A stretch of DNA of 64,000 nt from Melanocharis versteri (taxonomy: Eukaryota; Chordata; Aves; Passeriformes; Melanocharitidae): positions 62,001 through 126,000 of the forward strand of contig VZTG01000087.1 of assembly GCA_013397845.1 (NCBI GenBank). Reading direction: 5' to 3'. The first letter of the stretch is position 1, and every line of letters begins with the position of its first letter. Of this stretch, positions 36,051 through 48,010 are shown one piece after another. Position numbers and translations under genes: made by a program. The notes beneath the pieces are model-generated. The model worked only from the letters and a program-made list of their open reading frames with translations. It was not told the DNA's origin and searched no databases.

Positions 36051-39000
36051 GTGTTTATGATGTCTGGTTTTGAGCAAAGCTGCCCACTGGGATTTTCAGC
36101 CCTCTGTCACTGGCAGAGGTCAATGAGGTGGTGGTTCCACCAGGCACGTAGCTGGCTCAGATGTGGTTCAAGGGGTCCATGTGGTTTCTCAGGTGGCTTT
36201 TCTTCAGTTGTGTCAGGTGAAGGGAAACTCCCAGTGGGTGCAAGAGCACACCCAGGGCTTTTGGGACACTCAATTCTTTCAGCTCATCTGCTTCCTTTTT
36301 TTGCTCCCTGACTGTATCTCAGACTGAGCTGAACAGGGTGTTGGTTTTGGATTGTGTGAAAGGAAGAGGTCACCCTTAAAAGGAAAAGGTTTCCATTGAA
36401 ATCTCTTGCTGTCCTCAAGGGCAAACCGTGTGGGTGGGTTTGGAGTGCTGGTGGCTCACAGCATCCACCCCACATCAAACTGGGGTCACTGATAGCTGAG
36501 GTTCTCCAAAGCCACCCACATTTGGGTGCAGACAAACTCTTCCTCAAGCTTTCATCTCTTCCCATAAGGATTTGGCTGGTGCAAGCCAGCTGGCTTCCAC
36601 GTCAAGCCCAATTCCATTTATCACGCCATGTGGGACTGCCAACAGCAGCTGGTTGACATAACAATTGCATTTCCTAGCACTGGAAATAGTGTTTCCTGTT
36701 GCCCATCTTTCATTCCTGTAATCCCGAGTGGAAGCTTTTGATCTGTTTTTGTTTTACTTTCCTCTTGAGGAAGGCATAAACACATTTCTTAGTTTACTGT
36801 TTGGAGCAAAGTGGCTGAGTCAGGACCAAAACCAGCTCTGGGTGCCTGCTCGGGGTGAAGATGGGGAGTGTGTGACTTGGGGTAGCTGCAGAGAGTCAAT
36901 TCCTTCTGCTCCTAAACTCACCTTCCTATGAGCTTCACACTGGGCTTTGAATAGTCACTGGCCATCCCTGCTCTTAGGCTCCCTGACAGTTTTCGTTTCA
37001 CCTCTTAAGCCTGAAATGCTGTGTGTAGCTTCAGCCACTGCTGGCAGCTGGCCAGTCCTATGAACACCACTTCCAGTCAGCCCTCCAGAGTCCCTTTCTC
37101 CCTCTGAGCCTTTGTGCACCTCAATTTTTCCAGTAAAGTCTCCTTGTCTCCCCAACAGACAATGAGTTTTGCCCAGTCCGAAGTGTGGTGCAGGGCTGGC
37201 ACCTTGGAGACCCTCCAGCATCTTGCTGGCTCTGGGGAAGGCACTGCCTGCTGTGGCCAGAGCCTCACCCAGTGAGGAAATTTGCTGGCTTCACAGGCAG
37301 CCAAATTTCTGCCTGCTCCTTATGGAGGTGCCTTAACCCTGTTGACTCTTCCCCATCCTGGCCATGGGCATCACAGTGCACACCAAACACTGGTGTGGGT
37401 GATGCCACAAGGGAGCGGCACCATCTGCGGGACCCCTCCTCCCTGGCAGCCTTTCAGCTGTTTGAGGGGGACATTGATGGCTACAGGAGGCAGGGCACAG
37501 AGGCCAATCCATTGCAATCACATTTGTGATTCCTCCCCTGGAAAACCTTCAGGCTGAGGTAAACAACCTCAGTCCGCCGAGGAACGCAGCAGGAAAGGGG
37601 TTGGAGGGAAGTTGTGGTTTTATAATACTAACTCACAGCACTTCAGGAAAAAGGGAAAATGGGCTCTCAGGTCCCTGGCCCCAGGGACTGCAGGCAGCAC
37701 TGTCTGTCCTGCAGTCTGCGAGATACCCCCTAAACATCCCTGGAAATCTATTTCCCCAGTCCTGGGGAGCTGAGCTCAGCATTATTCCTCTTTTCTCTGT
37801 TGTTCATTCCCCACTTTGAGCTGTTCCAAGCATTTGCATGGTCAAACTGCTGACAGTCATCCTGCCTCCCAGATTTCACCTGGTTTATTTCTCCTGTGGC
37901 ATCCCCTGCCTGGGTGCTTTGTGTCACCTGGCCAGCAGCCAGGCAGAGTCAGGTAGGGGCAATGCAAGGATGAGAATAAACTGGACCCTCATCCTGGCTT
38001 AATCCTCATTGTAGCATTTAATGAGCCAGTGCAGGGAGCAGATCTGATGAAAAAGCTTTCCTGTTTGTTTTTTTTTAAAGCTCTGCTTAATTTTATATTT
38101 TTCTAAATGCTACCTACTCAGATTGGTTCTCCGTGGGAGCAGACAGCAATGTTGCCATGGGTGGCACAATGAGGGTGGCTTCTCTCAGTGGCAGAGCCCT
38201 CCTGCCAGGAGGGAGAGGCCAGGGGACCATAGTACTGGGTGGAAAGCCAGTTTATGAAGGAAACATTAATATTTTCAAAATCACCAACCAAACTTCCTAC
38301 CTGCATGAACAGACTGATGAACAGCAACATCCCCCCGCCTTTGAAGCTTTGTTTTCCCCTGCCCCCATGCAACAGAAATGGAGTAGCAAATGCAATTCCT
38401 CAAGTATTGCTAATATAATAAAACAGCAAGGACAGGGGACACAGGACTGCGAGGAGAGGCAAGAATAGCCTGGAGGTGTTTTGCTGCCCGTGAAAAAGCA
38501 AACTTAGGCCTGAAGTAGTGCTTCTCCTCTTCCCAAACAAGGAGTGACTGGGACTAGCTCTTCCTGGGCTTTGCTTGATGCAATCATTCCTAGAGAGGTA
38601 AGAAATTGCTAGGTCTAAGGAGGCTGAACTTTACTATGGACCTCTTGGACAAGTTCCTACTCAAACAAGGCTTGTAGGAAAGGGCCGGCTGAGTCACTGC
38701 TGTGGGAGAGGCTGCAGCCAGCAGATAAAAGGTCTGCATCAGCAGGTGCTGTCAGAATGAGTGCTAAATTAAGTGTAAAGGAGACACGTTGTGCCTAAGG
38801 CTCAATTAACTGTTCCTTTTCACCACGAAATCTTGTACTCATGCTTTTACTATGCCTCCTGCTTTTTAACTGAGCTCTGACCATCACCAGCTATTTAGCA
38901 ACAATATCTGCCTGGGGTTCAGTCAGGTCCACATGTGAGCAGCTCTTTCAGGGCTGTGGCTGAAGTGAGTGGTGAACTTCAAAAGGGCAACCTCATTTCA

Positions 39001-41439
39001 CCAAGTGAGTAAGCAGAGCTTGGGCCACAGGAGGCTCTGAAGGGTGGGGTAGCTCAGCTATGGCAGCACTGGGAAGCCCAGAAGAGGAAGCTGAACTGCA
39101 TGTGGAATTGGGGTCTGTGGCTGTGATTTGCTGGAGAGGTTTAATTAGGGCGTAGCACTGTGGATAACACTCACTTCTGGGAGTTTTTGTATTTGCAAAG
39201 TGAATTCACCAGAGAAATCCTGCACAATCACTGTTTCCATATTTATCTTGAAAACTTGACCTTTCATTGCTGCTTTCTGCCCCACTGGTTCTCTTTCGTG
39301 GCACACAGAGCTCCAGGTGGTCTTGATGAACTCATTTCCCCTCCCTCAGATTTTCCCTGAAAGTTGCTGCAGCTGGTGGCTCACACAACTGCTTCTGCTC
39401 TATCACCAGAAGCTTTCAAGGAAGCCAGCTTGCTGAGACCTGGATTTCTGAAAGAAAGGAAAAAAATTGAAGGTAGGAACCATTTTTTTTTAAATCTTTG
39501 AGTAGGGGAAAAAGGTAGGGTCAGAAAAGCACCTGCCTTCTTTTTTTCCATGTGAAGATTATCTCTTCACACAGGAGCAGGCTCAATTGGTGGATCCAAG
39601 TGGGGCAAAAACAGGGATAGGTTTCTCCATGACTCACACATCCATGCCCAGGGAGGGCTGGTCCTGCTCATGGCTGCCATCTGAACCCAGGGGCTGCATT
39701 TTCCTGAAGGGCTTTTTGTGGCAACTCCCATTTAAAGAGATCTAGCTGGCTTCTCCTCCTGCACATTGGTGTTTTAGCTTGGATCAGTTCTCTGTTGGAG
39801 CTCAACACTTGGCTCTATAACCCATCGTGCTGGTGCTGCAGAGGAGGTGGTTGTGCTGAGGTGCAGCTGAAGGAAGGAATGGCTGGAGATTCAAAAGGGA
39901 AGCAATGGTTCCATGAGCACAAGCATTGTTAGAGAGGAATCTGAATCAGGAGATGGTGGCCTCAGACTTCTGTCCAGAGTTAAGCTGCACAGGCTGTAGG
40001 GATAAAGCCACAGCACTGGGTCTTTTCCCCATGATGACCCCCAGTGCCCTTCCTCAACAGGGGAGTTCTGCTGCCAGGGACACCCCCTTGTTTGCATCAC
40101 TGGGTTATGGACCTCCACTCACAGCAATCCAAAACACAAATAAGCAGGGACTGAGATGGTCTGACCTCATTAACACCTGTGTTTTCCATCTTGCTATCAC
40201 TAATAAAACAGCTCTTGAGCTGGCAAATACAAGAACACTTCCATTATTTTGGACAGTGCAGGGTTTTCTCAGGATATGGATGTCTGAACAGCAAGAAAAA
40301 ACACAGTCACATTTGTTCCTGCTGATTCTGACCTAGGCTTTGTCCAGCTACTTCCATGATCATATTTTCAGTGGCAGGCACAAATACTACCATTGATTCA
40401 TTGGTGTTATGGACACATCAGTAGCAGCAATAAAGGAGGAGGGTGCTCAGAGAGGACCTGGGTGTTCTTCTTCCAGACCACAAGTCAGCCTGCTGGATAT
40501 CCCTTGTCCTTTCATATTGCTTCATCTGCCATAAATCAAAAACAATAGCTAAATATTGCAGCTTTCTGAAGGTACATGTATGTGGCTCCTCTAGTGCCTC
40601 ACCTAGCTGGAAAACTCCTGACCCAGCAAGACGAACAAGGCTACATCTGATTATGAGAGGCACGAGGAGGAAAATGCTAATGGCTGAGTTTACCTGACCC
40701 TTCCTCTTACTGAGTCTGATTTCAGGTTGTTGATAGTGTTGACAAGTGGTGTAGGCAGAAAGTTTCTGTGTTGGGTGTCTGTGCGTGACCTGTGCTATCT
40801 CAGGAAAATTTCAGATAAAGCAAGACAGTCACTTCTCCATACCTAGGAGAAACAAGCTTTATTAGCATAAAAAGAAAACCACATCCTCTTTCATTAAGAT
40901 TTTCTAACACAGTTATGCCCTGACTTCAGACATAAAGTTGGTCTTTCTGTTATGCTCTGCTCCATGCCTGTTGAGATTATAAGCCATTAAATAAAAACAA
41001 AGAGCGACGCTGTCTCGGTTCCTACATTTCCTTTGGCACAGGCAGGCTATGTTCCCAAAGCATGTGCCATCCTTGAATGGAATAGACCATTCCTGGGAAT
41101 TGTTCCTCCCAGCTGTAGGATACTAGTATGTAACTGGCATTATTTTACCTGTTTAATATATTCCTGTGATTATTACATGCTGTTCTATTATTAATGATAA
41201 TAATGTTAGGGAGACATTGTCCCTGGTATGTTCAGGGGTTCCAGTATTTGTGTTCAAGTGTGGGATTTAGGTGTATGCTAGTAGAGCAGGTAAAAGGGTT
41301 AAAACAAACATCAGGACCTGTAGGGAAAAAAATCAGTGGTAGATATCTGGGAGAAGAGGTTAATAAACAGGGTCTGAAAAGAGAGAAGGATGGGGCTTGG
41401 GAGGAACAGCGTGGCAGGATTAGGTGGCAAAACAAGAGA
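36051..41439. other. Intergenic sequence, no gene recognised
   Basis: Moderately GC-rich with many overlapping short open frames on both strands. I see no splice-consistent exon series, no known protein family and no clear repeat. The first ~200 bases may be older, unrecognisable CR1 sequence continuing from the copy ending near 36050. Confidence 0.5.
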
Positions 41440-41770
41440 GGAGATGTAACCCGCCTCTGCGTGCTTCACCGTCTGAGGGGTCAGTGCAGCTCATTCCCCC
41501 TCGCTGCCGCAGTGAAGCTGTCCAGAGCCTCTCCGGCAGAGCGGCCGCGCTGCAGCCCGGGGCTGCTGTGCCCAGCGGAGCCGCAGCCGCAGCCGAGCAG
41601 TCCCGGCGCGTCCCCCTCGCCGCCCGGGGCTGGGCCGGGCTGCGGGCTCTGGCCCGGGGCAGCCGGGAGCCCCTGCCGCAAACAGCGCCCGGGCGCCACT
41701 GCGAGCGCTGATTTCTGCTATCTCGGGAGGCGGGGGATGGCAAAAATCCGGCCCGCAGGCTTTGTCTGAA
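41440..41770. promoter_or_regulatory. Orphan CpG island
   Basis: A sharp GC- and CpG-rich block ('agcggccgcgctgcagcccg', 'gccgcagccgcagccgagca', 'cgcccgggcgccactgcgag') in otherwise ordinary sequence. It lies between SLC25A17 and the MCHR1 relic, 2.1 kb beyond the 3' end of the relic. Open frames cross it in several phases on both strands, including 234 codons on minus at 41491-42195, which is expected of GC-rich DNA; their translations match nothing I know. It may be the promoter of a noncoding RNA, an alternative upstream MRTFA promoter, or a remnant. Confidence 0.55.
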
Positions 41771-43879
41771 GAAAGGTTGCAGGCGTTTGTACGTGCTGGT
41801 AGTTCCTGGGCCTCGTGTGTCCGTCTCGTAAAATACAGCAAGGATTTTCCCAGATTAAAAAAAGGCACATCGCTTGGCAGAGCGTCACATCTGCAAGTAC
41901 AGGGGAATGAAAACATCCGGAGAGCGCTGCCCTTGAAACAAAATGCCCAAGAGCTCAAAACCATGGAGGGGAACGGAGAGTGCCATGATGGCAGCACATT
42001 CCTGTCTCCTGCCTCCTTCCTACCAGCAATCATTAGCCATCCCAGACCAAAAGCCGGCAGAGAGGCGAGTGCTGAGCTGGATGCCTTCATCCCAGGAATC
42101 TGGGCAGGAGGAGGGAGAAGAGTGGTGGCTCTGCACAGCCTGGCCCTGCCGGGGCCAGGCACAGTGGGCTGATGCAGGGACTTGCTGCCCGGCACTGTGC
42201 CCGTGTCCTTTCAAACTCGTCATCCCACTTTCCAGCAGGAACTCCATGCCTTCTTCACCAAAGCATAAACACAGAACAAGGGAACAACGAGTGCTCATTC
42301 ACTGCACGTTTGTTTGTTTCAAGAACCAAAGTTTATATAGTTTAAAGCTTCCACATGCCACTTTCACCGGTGCCCCTGCAGCCTGGTGACTGGGATGTGA
42401 CAGAGAGAAATAAGCAGTGGAGCACTTCAGCGTGATCTAACAGCAGAGTTATTTGATCTGGGGTTTCGTATGCACGGAAAATGCCAGCGGTTAATGGACT
42501 GTGAACATGGTGCAGCAGCTCTTTGCCTCCCTGCTGGCGCAGGAGTCAGTGCTTCATAAAGCTGAAGAGGATGCTCTCCTTTGCAGCATCTGTCCCACTG
42601 ATCTAGTGACCAGCCTAGTTTTACTACTCATCCCTCAAAGCACAGCCATCAATATACAGATATTTCTAGCTTTCATTTAAAAAAAAACCCTTCATTGAAA
42701 AATAGAAAAGTCTGTCTGGGAAGATCAACTTGGATCTCTGGTTTTGACCATTAGCCTGACTTTAAATTTCCACATCTTCGAACATTCGGTTTAGCTCCTG
42801 CTACAATTTTCTAACGCAGTGCCTAAATTTAAAGACTATGTCTATTTTTGTCTGAAGTTTTAACATTTCCTCCACTTGGACTGAACATGCTTTATCACAT
42901 CCTGTAAACCCCAGGGACATTCCAGTGAAGAGAGAGCACTGTCAATGTGAAAAGCAGCCATATTGTCCCAGTTTCAGACCCCTCATCTGTGCCAGACTCT
43001 TACCCAGATCAGACACCTTTTTTTTCTTCTGCACTTAAAGCTCACCAGGGAAAGGAGGACACAAAAAAAGAGAGAAAGAAAAAAAGCATCAATTCTGTAA
43101 TAAGAAGACAAATTGCTCTTGTCAAATGTATTTGTCTCCATAACGGGAAGAAGTACTGTTTAAAGGCTTTTTATTTTAGACATGGAAAATCATGATGTAT
43201 CTGTCCTCTATGTGCAGTACCCAACAGAAGATTGTGCCATTCACTGTATGCGTCATTTACTCTACGTGCCAGGTTTCTGCTCAGTTTTAATTTACTGCTT
43301 CTGAGGGATTTCATCCTCTCCCTTTTGGGGATTGTTCAAATCAAACAGTGATTATTGTTGGCTCTTTCCATTTTAGGCAGCCACCATCACCATAACTTTT
43401 TGAGTTGCTTCCATACAAAAACCCACAACAAGAGTGAAGCTTGCAAAGAACTCAATGTAGTATCTGGTACTTTTCCTCTTCCAAAATAACTACTTGGAGG
43501 AAAGGGTTTGTTTGGTTTCTTAGGCTTTGTACAGTTACTTATTTTAGGTCGCTTTATTTAGCTTATATTTTTGTTCCTTGTGCTGAGCCAAAATTTTCCT
43601 TTTCTCAAATTCACTTAGGTCCTCCTGGCTATCACACTAGTGCCACCATAACCACTCCTCCTTCCTTGACATTTATATCCTCCAAAGTTTTGTGAGTTAT
43701 TATCACCATTCTCTTCTATATATATTCTTGTCATTTGACCAAATTATACATTGGACTTGTTTAAATTTTAAAGCATGGAATCACCAGGGAAAATCAAACA
43801 TCCTTTTGAAGTCTTTCTGGACTCTAGGCACCTGTTTAGGTCCTTTTATATCCCCTTTAGATCAAATACTTTTACTCCT

Positions 43880-44693
43880 TGTCTTGCTATCTGCCTCTTG
43901 GCAAATGTGTGGTCAGCACCTGCCAGTCTTGGGCCGCTGACCTGAGAGACAGACCCAGTGACAGCTCTCACAGCCCACCAAGTACAGAGAGGGACGAGCC
44001 AGCTCAGTGCACCGCCCAGGATGAAATGCACATTTCAGGTGCAAGAGCAGATGAGGATCAAAGGTTGTGTGTATCCACAGCAGCAAGTGACACCGTGCCC
44101 CTCAGGTAGAGGAGACCAGACTTACAGCAGTCGTGTGGCTCACTTCACCCTCAGCTGGGCACTTTGCTGGGGCAGAAGAGATTTAACCTTTCAGAATATC
44201 TCCATGTAGGTAGCACCATGTGAGGAGTGAAGGTCACTACAGGACACAGCCAGAATAGGGAGAGTGAATGTCACAACCTCTGGCACCATCAGGATAAGCC
44301 TGCCATGGAGCCAAACCAGGATAATGTGCCCAGAGAAGGCAAAACGATCAGGTCAGCAAGAAGGGACTTGCAACATCTTAGGGAGAAAATTGGTAAACGG
44401 TGGCTAAACATCAGTCTGTATGCTGCAGTGAAAATAGGGGTGCTGGAGAACTGCTGACATCCATAGCAGGGGGAGAAAACACAGGGTCTCTCCATATGCC
44501 AGAGCCCATTGCCCATACGTTGACAGATTTCAAAGATTAAGATGTCTGGAACATGGTGGCAGCAGAGAAAGTTGGATTTCTTCACTACAGCAGAAACAGC
44601 AATAGACATGCAGACAATGTCCAGGACACAGATGAAGCTCAAGATACAAAGTTGGACAATATTAACTCACGAGATTCTCTGAAGACTAGGTTG
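43880..44693 (-). pseudogene. MCHR1: MCHR1 unitary pseudogene (melanin-concentrating hormone receptor 1, main coding exon)
   Basis: MCHR1 is a Gi/Gq-coupled GPCR that binds melanin-concentrating hormone in brain feeding circuits. On the minus strand a preserved acceptor ('tcttttattcacag', exon from 44693) is followed by blocks colinear with MCHR1. These are the TM1 end and ICL1 AVVKKSNFLCCHHVPDIL (human AVVKKSKLHWCNNVPDIF), ECL1 MGNGLWHM (human MGNGVWHF), TM3 FSSTPIFTAA, post-TM3 ATVYPIFSLRCCK, TM4 end VWLHGRLI and ECL2 DGARGCDI. Then come TM6 start VSHTTAVSLV and TM7 end PSLYLVGCES (human PFVYIVLCET). Lesions: a TGA just before TM1, loss of most of TM2 (~16 codons), frameshifts in TM3, around the DRY motif and near ECL2, and several stops beyond. 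Having a splice site, and orientation and neighbours as in mammals, it is a decayed original gene, not a retrocopy. The N-terminal exon was not found. Confidence 0.85.
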
Positions 44694-45204
44694 CTGTGAA
44701 TAAAAGAAACATAGTCACAAAACACAGATTTAATATATTTTTTCTTATGTTTGGGACAGAATCAAGTGGTTGAAAAAACATGTCAGTCACTTGACCTCTA
44801 TCTTCGTCTCTCACATGGTGTTTTTCTGCCAATGAAAGTGGCCTGAAAACAGTCTTTGAAATTCCAGTTCATACCTTTACCAACACACCCCAGCAGTAAA
44901 AAACATACTGAAAACATTACCCCTGCAGGCTGCTATCCTATCTGTGACAGAAACCAGTGGAAGATTATTCCCAGAAAAGTTCAAGAGAAGAATAGGATAA
45001 TTTGCCTACAGAAGAAGTAATTTCTAGTCGTAGACTTTCTGAGGTTGCTCTATGCCCTGAAGCTAGTGGGATTTAATACCTCAAACATGAAAGAGAGAAT
45101 AAAAGTAACAACCTCTGGTTATCCTCTTTTTTCCCCTTTCTAATCCTACTTAAGACTTAAGCTGACTCTTGTTCTCAATGATGGTCTGCAAAAGTATCAC
45201 AAAT

Positions 45205-45282
45205 AACATTACTCTGTAGTAAATACATTTCCTGTACACACCCAACATTATTCTGTAATAAACATGTCTCCCGTTACCCACT
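45205..45282. repeat. Degenerate tandem duplication, 39-bp period
   Basis: 'aacattactctgtagtaaat' with its following 19 bases recurs at 45244 as 'aacattattctgtaataaac' and onward, about three-quarters identical by eye. No known family recognised. Confidence 0.6.
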
Positions 45283-47924
45283 TCAAAATGCATCCCTTTT
45301 TGGATTCATTGAGTCCTCATTCAGTATAGGAGCAATCAGGGCACAGTAGAGCACCTTCAAAGACTTCAGTATTTTCTGCTTTTCCATTATGTTCCCTTTT
45401 CTGAATGTCTCCCTGTAAACGGAATAATTACAGGGGGCTTCAGCATAGCATATTCCTTTTAATAATATCTGTCCTTCAATTCCAACCTACACCCTTTCTC
45501 CAGTATCCTTTGTTCGAAATGAGATGCCCCTTATATTTCAGGCAAAGCTGCCTCCTGACATTACATACTGGCACCACGCACATTTCTGGAGAACTCAGCT
45601 CCGTGAGAATGCTTTATCATCAGTCCCTTTAACCAGACATTTAACTCTGACAAATGGCTCCCAGGAGCAGAAGGAGTTGCAGAGTGTCGGTATCCAAGAT
45701 GCTGAGCAGTTCCCAGTGCTAACAAACCGCCCCCGGGCACTTCCCTGATTTGTGTGGGCTCCATCAGGAGAGCCCTGGCCAGGAGCCCGTCACTCTTGCT
45801 ACGTTGCCAGCAGCTGGAAGAACTTTTGTGTCTGACAGGCAACTCTGCCACACAAGGATATCTTTCTTTGGGAGCAAATTCATCTGCTCAGTTTCAGCGT
45901 TGTGCTGCAGCAGGGGCAGGGGCAAGTGGAAAGCAGCTCCACTTGAATTTCATTCCTATTTCCTATGTTTGTGCCTCTTTGTTTATCTGGAATGCTCATT
46001 CCTGGATTGGCTCTTTTGTAGGAACATCAGGCCTGTCTGAGAGAGGCTGCTGCTGTGTTCCTCAGACAGCATTAAGCGCTTGTTCTTTCTTTTTTTCCTT
46101 CCATTTGATCCCTCTTTTCTCAAGCATAAATCAGAATACTCTAATTTCTCTCCAGAGCATTTTCCTCCACTGTTTTTAACATATATTTCAAATCACATTT
46201 AAAAATGTTTCTTATAACAACTGTAAATCTTGTTATTAAGGCTGGAAGGCTGAATCTTATGTTAACAAGCCTTACCCAGACTAAGGGAGAATTTTACAAA
46301 TACCAGGTATGTTAGTTGGGTCAAGGTAAACAGATGAAGGTAAACTGAGGCAGAAGATGAGGCTGCACTCATTTTGGTGAATATCAGCGTACTCAGCCAT
46401 AGTGTTGCACAATTTCCCCGTGGTCCATCTTTGTCTGGGCACTGCCAAAATCCTGCTCCAGAGACCATTTATGCAGCTAAGCTAGGCAAAGGTGATTGGT
46501 CAGATCAAAATGCCAAAGGAGCTCTTTCACAGTGAAAGGTGATTATCTTCCTCTACTATTTTCTGCCTTTGCAGTCTGTTTGCTTTGAAGCCTGTGAGGT
46601 CATGGCAGTGTCCAGTTTTACTGAGCCTTTTGGATGGCACACTCTCTGTCCAGCACCTCTTCCAGAGAGTGGGACCCCACAGTGCAACTCCCCCAAGCTC
46701 TCAAAATAGCTCTGATCTTTCCCAGCCTCTGCGTGTGTTCCTTGGAACCGCAGCCCTGCTGGATGAGTCAGCTCTTGCAGGATGACATCGCCGCTGAAAT
46801 CAGACCCGGGCTTTGCAAAGAGAAATCCAAAGATCCTCTTGTTGCTTCATGGGAAACATCTAAACGAAGTAAAGATGAGAGTGTCACACACTTCCTCTCC
46901 CCATGCTGATTACTCACCACTCTGGGGAACCCCCAGGGCTGTGTGGGGATCAAATCTCCTCTTTCCAAATCCCCCAGCTGCACCTTCTCTGGTAATGAAA
47001 GATGGAGAACACAACTCCTTCAAGAGCAGACCTTGGAGTCTGGGAAGTAATACAGTCCTGATGAGGATGTGCCAAACCACAGTGGGCTCCAGCATCTCCT
47101 CCTTCCAGCAAGCCACTGGAAAAGGAGGCTCCATCCAAAAGACTGGTCAGGCACCAGAAAACCTTTCCCAGCTTTCTCAACTGTTTGGTTGTCACAACCT
47201 CTTGCTGCACTCCATGTGCCTCTGTGGAAGGGATAAAATGACTTCTGCAAATGCCATGAAAGGTGTAGAACGACAGGGATATAAAACCAGATGCAGATCT
47301 TTTCTCCAGTTAGTTGCACAATTGTATCACTGGGATATTACCAATACAGTCTCCGTGTTTCAATTCATCCTGATGTAGTCTGAACACTGAATGGCAGGAT
47401 AACAAGACAGACCCTTTAAATGTAATGGTCTTTTGAGAAAATTGTGTGTTCTGTTCTTTTGCTTAAAAATAAAAGGCTAGAAAAAGGGCAACTCTAAGCT
47501 GCCTCAGATGTTTCCACAGCACTTTCAAATCCAATGTAGTGACATCTGTTGCCAGGTAAGTAAAATCAGTGTGGAAATATTTACTCTTGCCCCTTACTGG
47601 GACATGAGTGGCTTTGCACTCTTCTGAACACAGATGTCAAGGTGCCTTTCTTGGCTCTTGAACTGAGGAAAGAACGTTAAGTTGCTATCAGGAGAGTAAC
47701 TATTGTTTCCTACTCCCAAAGATTGGAAATGCTCACTCCTTACCCTGTAATTCTCTTATCCTTGTTTGGCTGATAGCTGTGTCTGTTTTCCTTATGCAGC
47801 TTTTTGATCAAATTGCTGTAATTTAGCAATCACTTCACAGGTGGCAGAGACTGTAGACTCCTCCTTTCTGTTCTCTGAAGTTCCTACTTTCTATTACAAG
47901 TCATTGCTTTGCAACCATACAGAT

Positions 47925-48010
47925 CCCAAACATTTTGCAGAGGGAGGCCAGAGTCACAAGACCTGGTAGATCAGAATTTTGCCCAAGATCACAGTGTGAC
48001 ACGGAAGGAA
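47925..48010 (-). repeat. Possible MIR relic
   Basis: 'cattttgcagagggaggcc' followed by 'ttttgcccaagatcacagtg' resembles the antisense of the MIR core (attttacagatgaggaaact ... cttgcccaaggtcacacag). The match is diverged and short; a profile search would decide. Confidence 0.4.

Noticed and set aside
41491..42195. 234-codon open frame on minus across the CpG island
   Set aside because: GC-rich DNA has few stops in every phase; the translation is Pro/Ala/Arg-rich with no domain, and competing frames of similar length overlap on plus.
43958..44457. Plus-strand frames of 76-83 codons
   Set aside because: They are antisense shadows of the MCHR1 relic.
46782..47378. 198-codon open frame on plus
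   Set aside because: Low-stop region with several overlapping frames on minus; no known family, no splice or promoter context.
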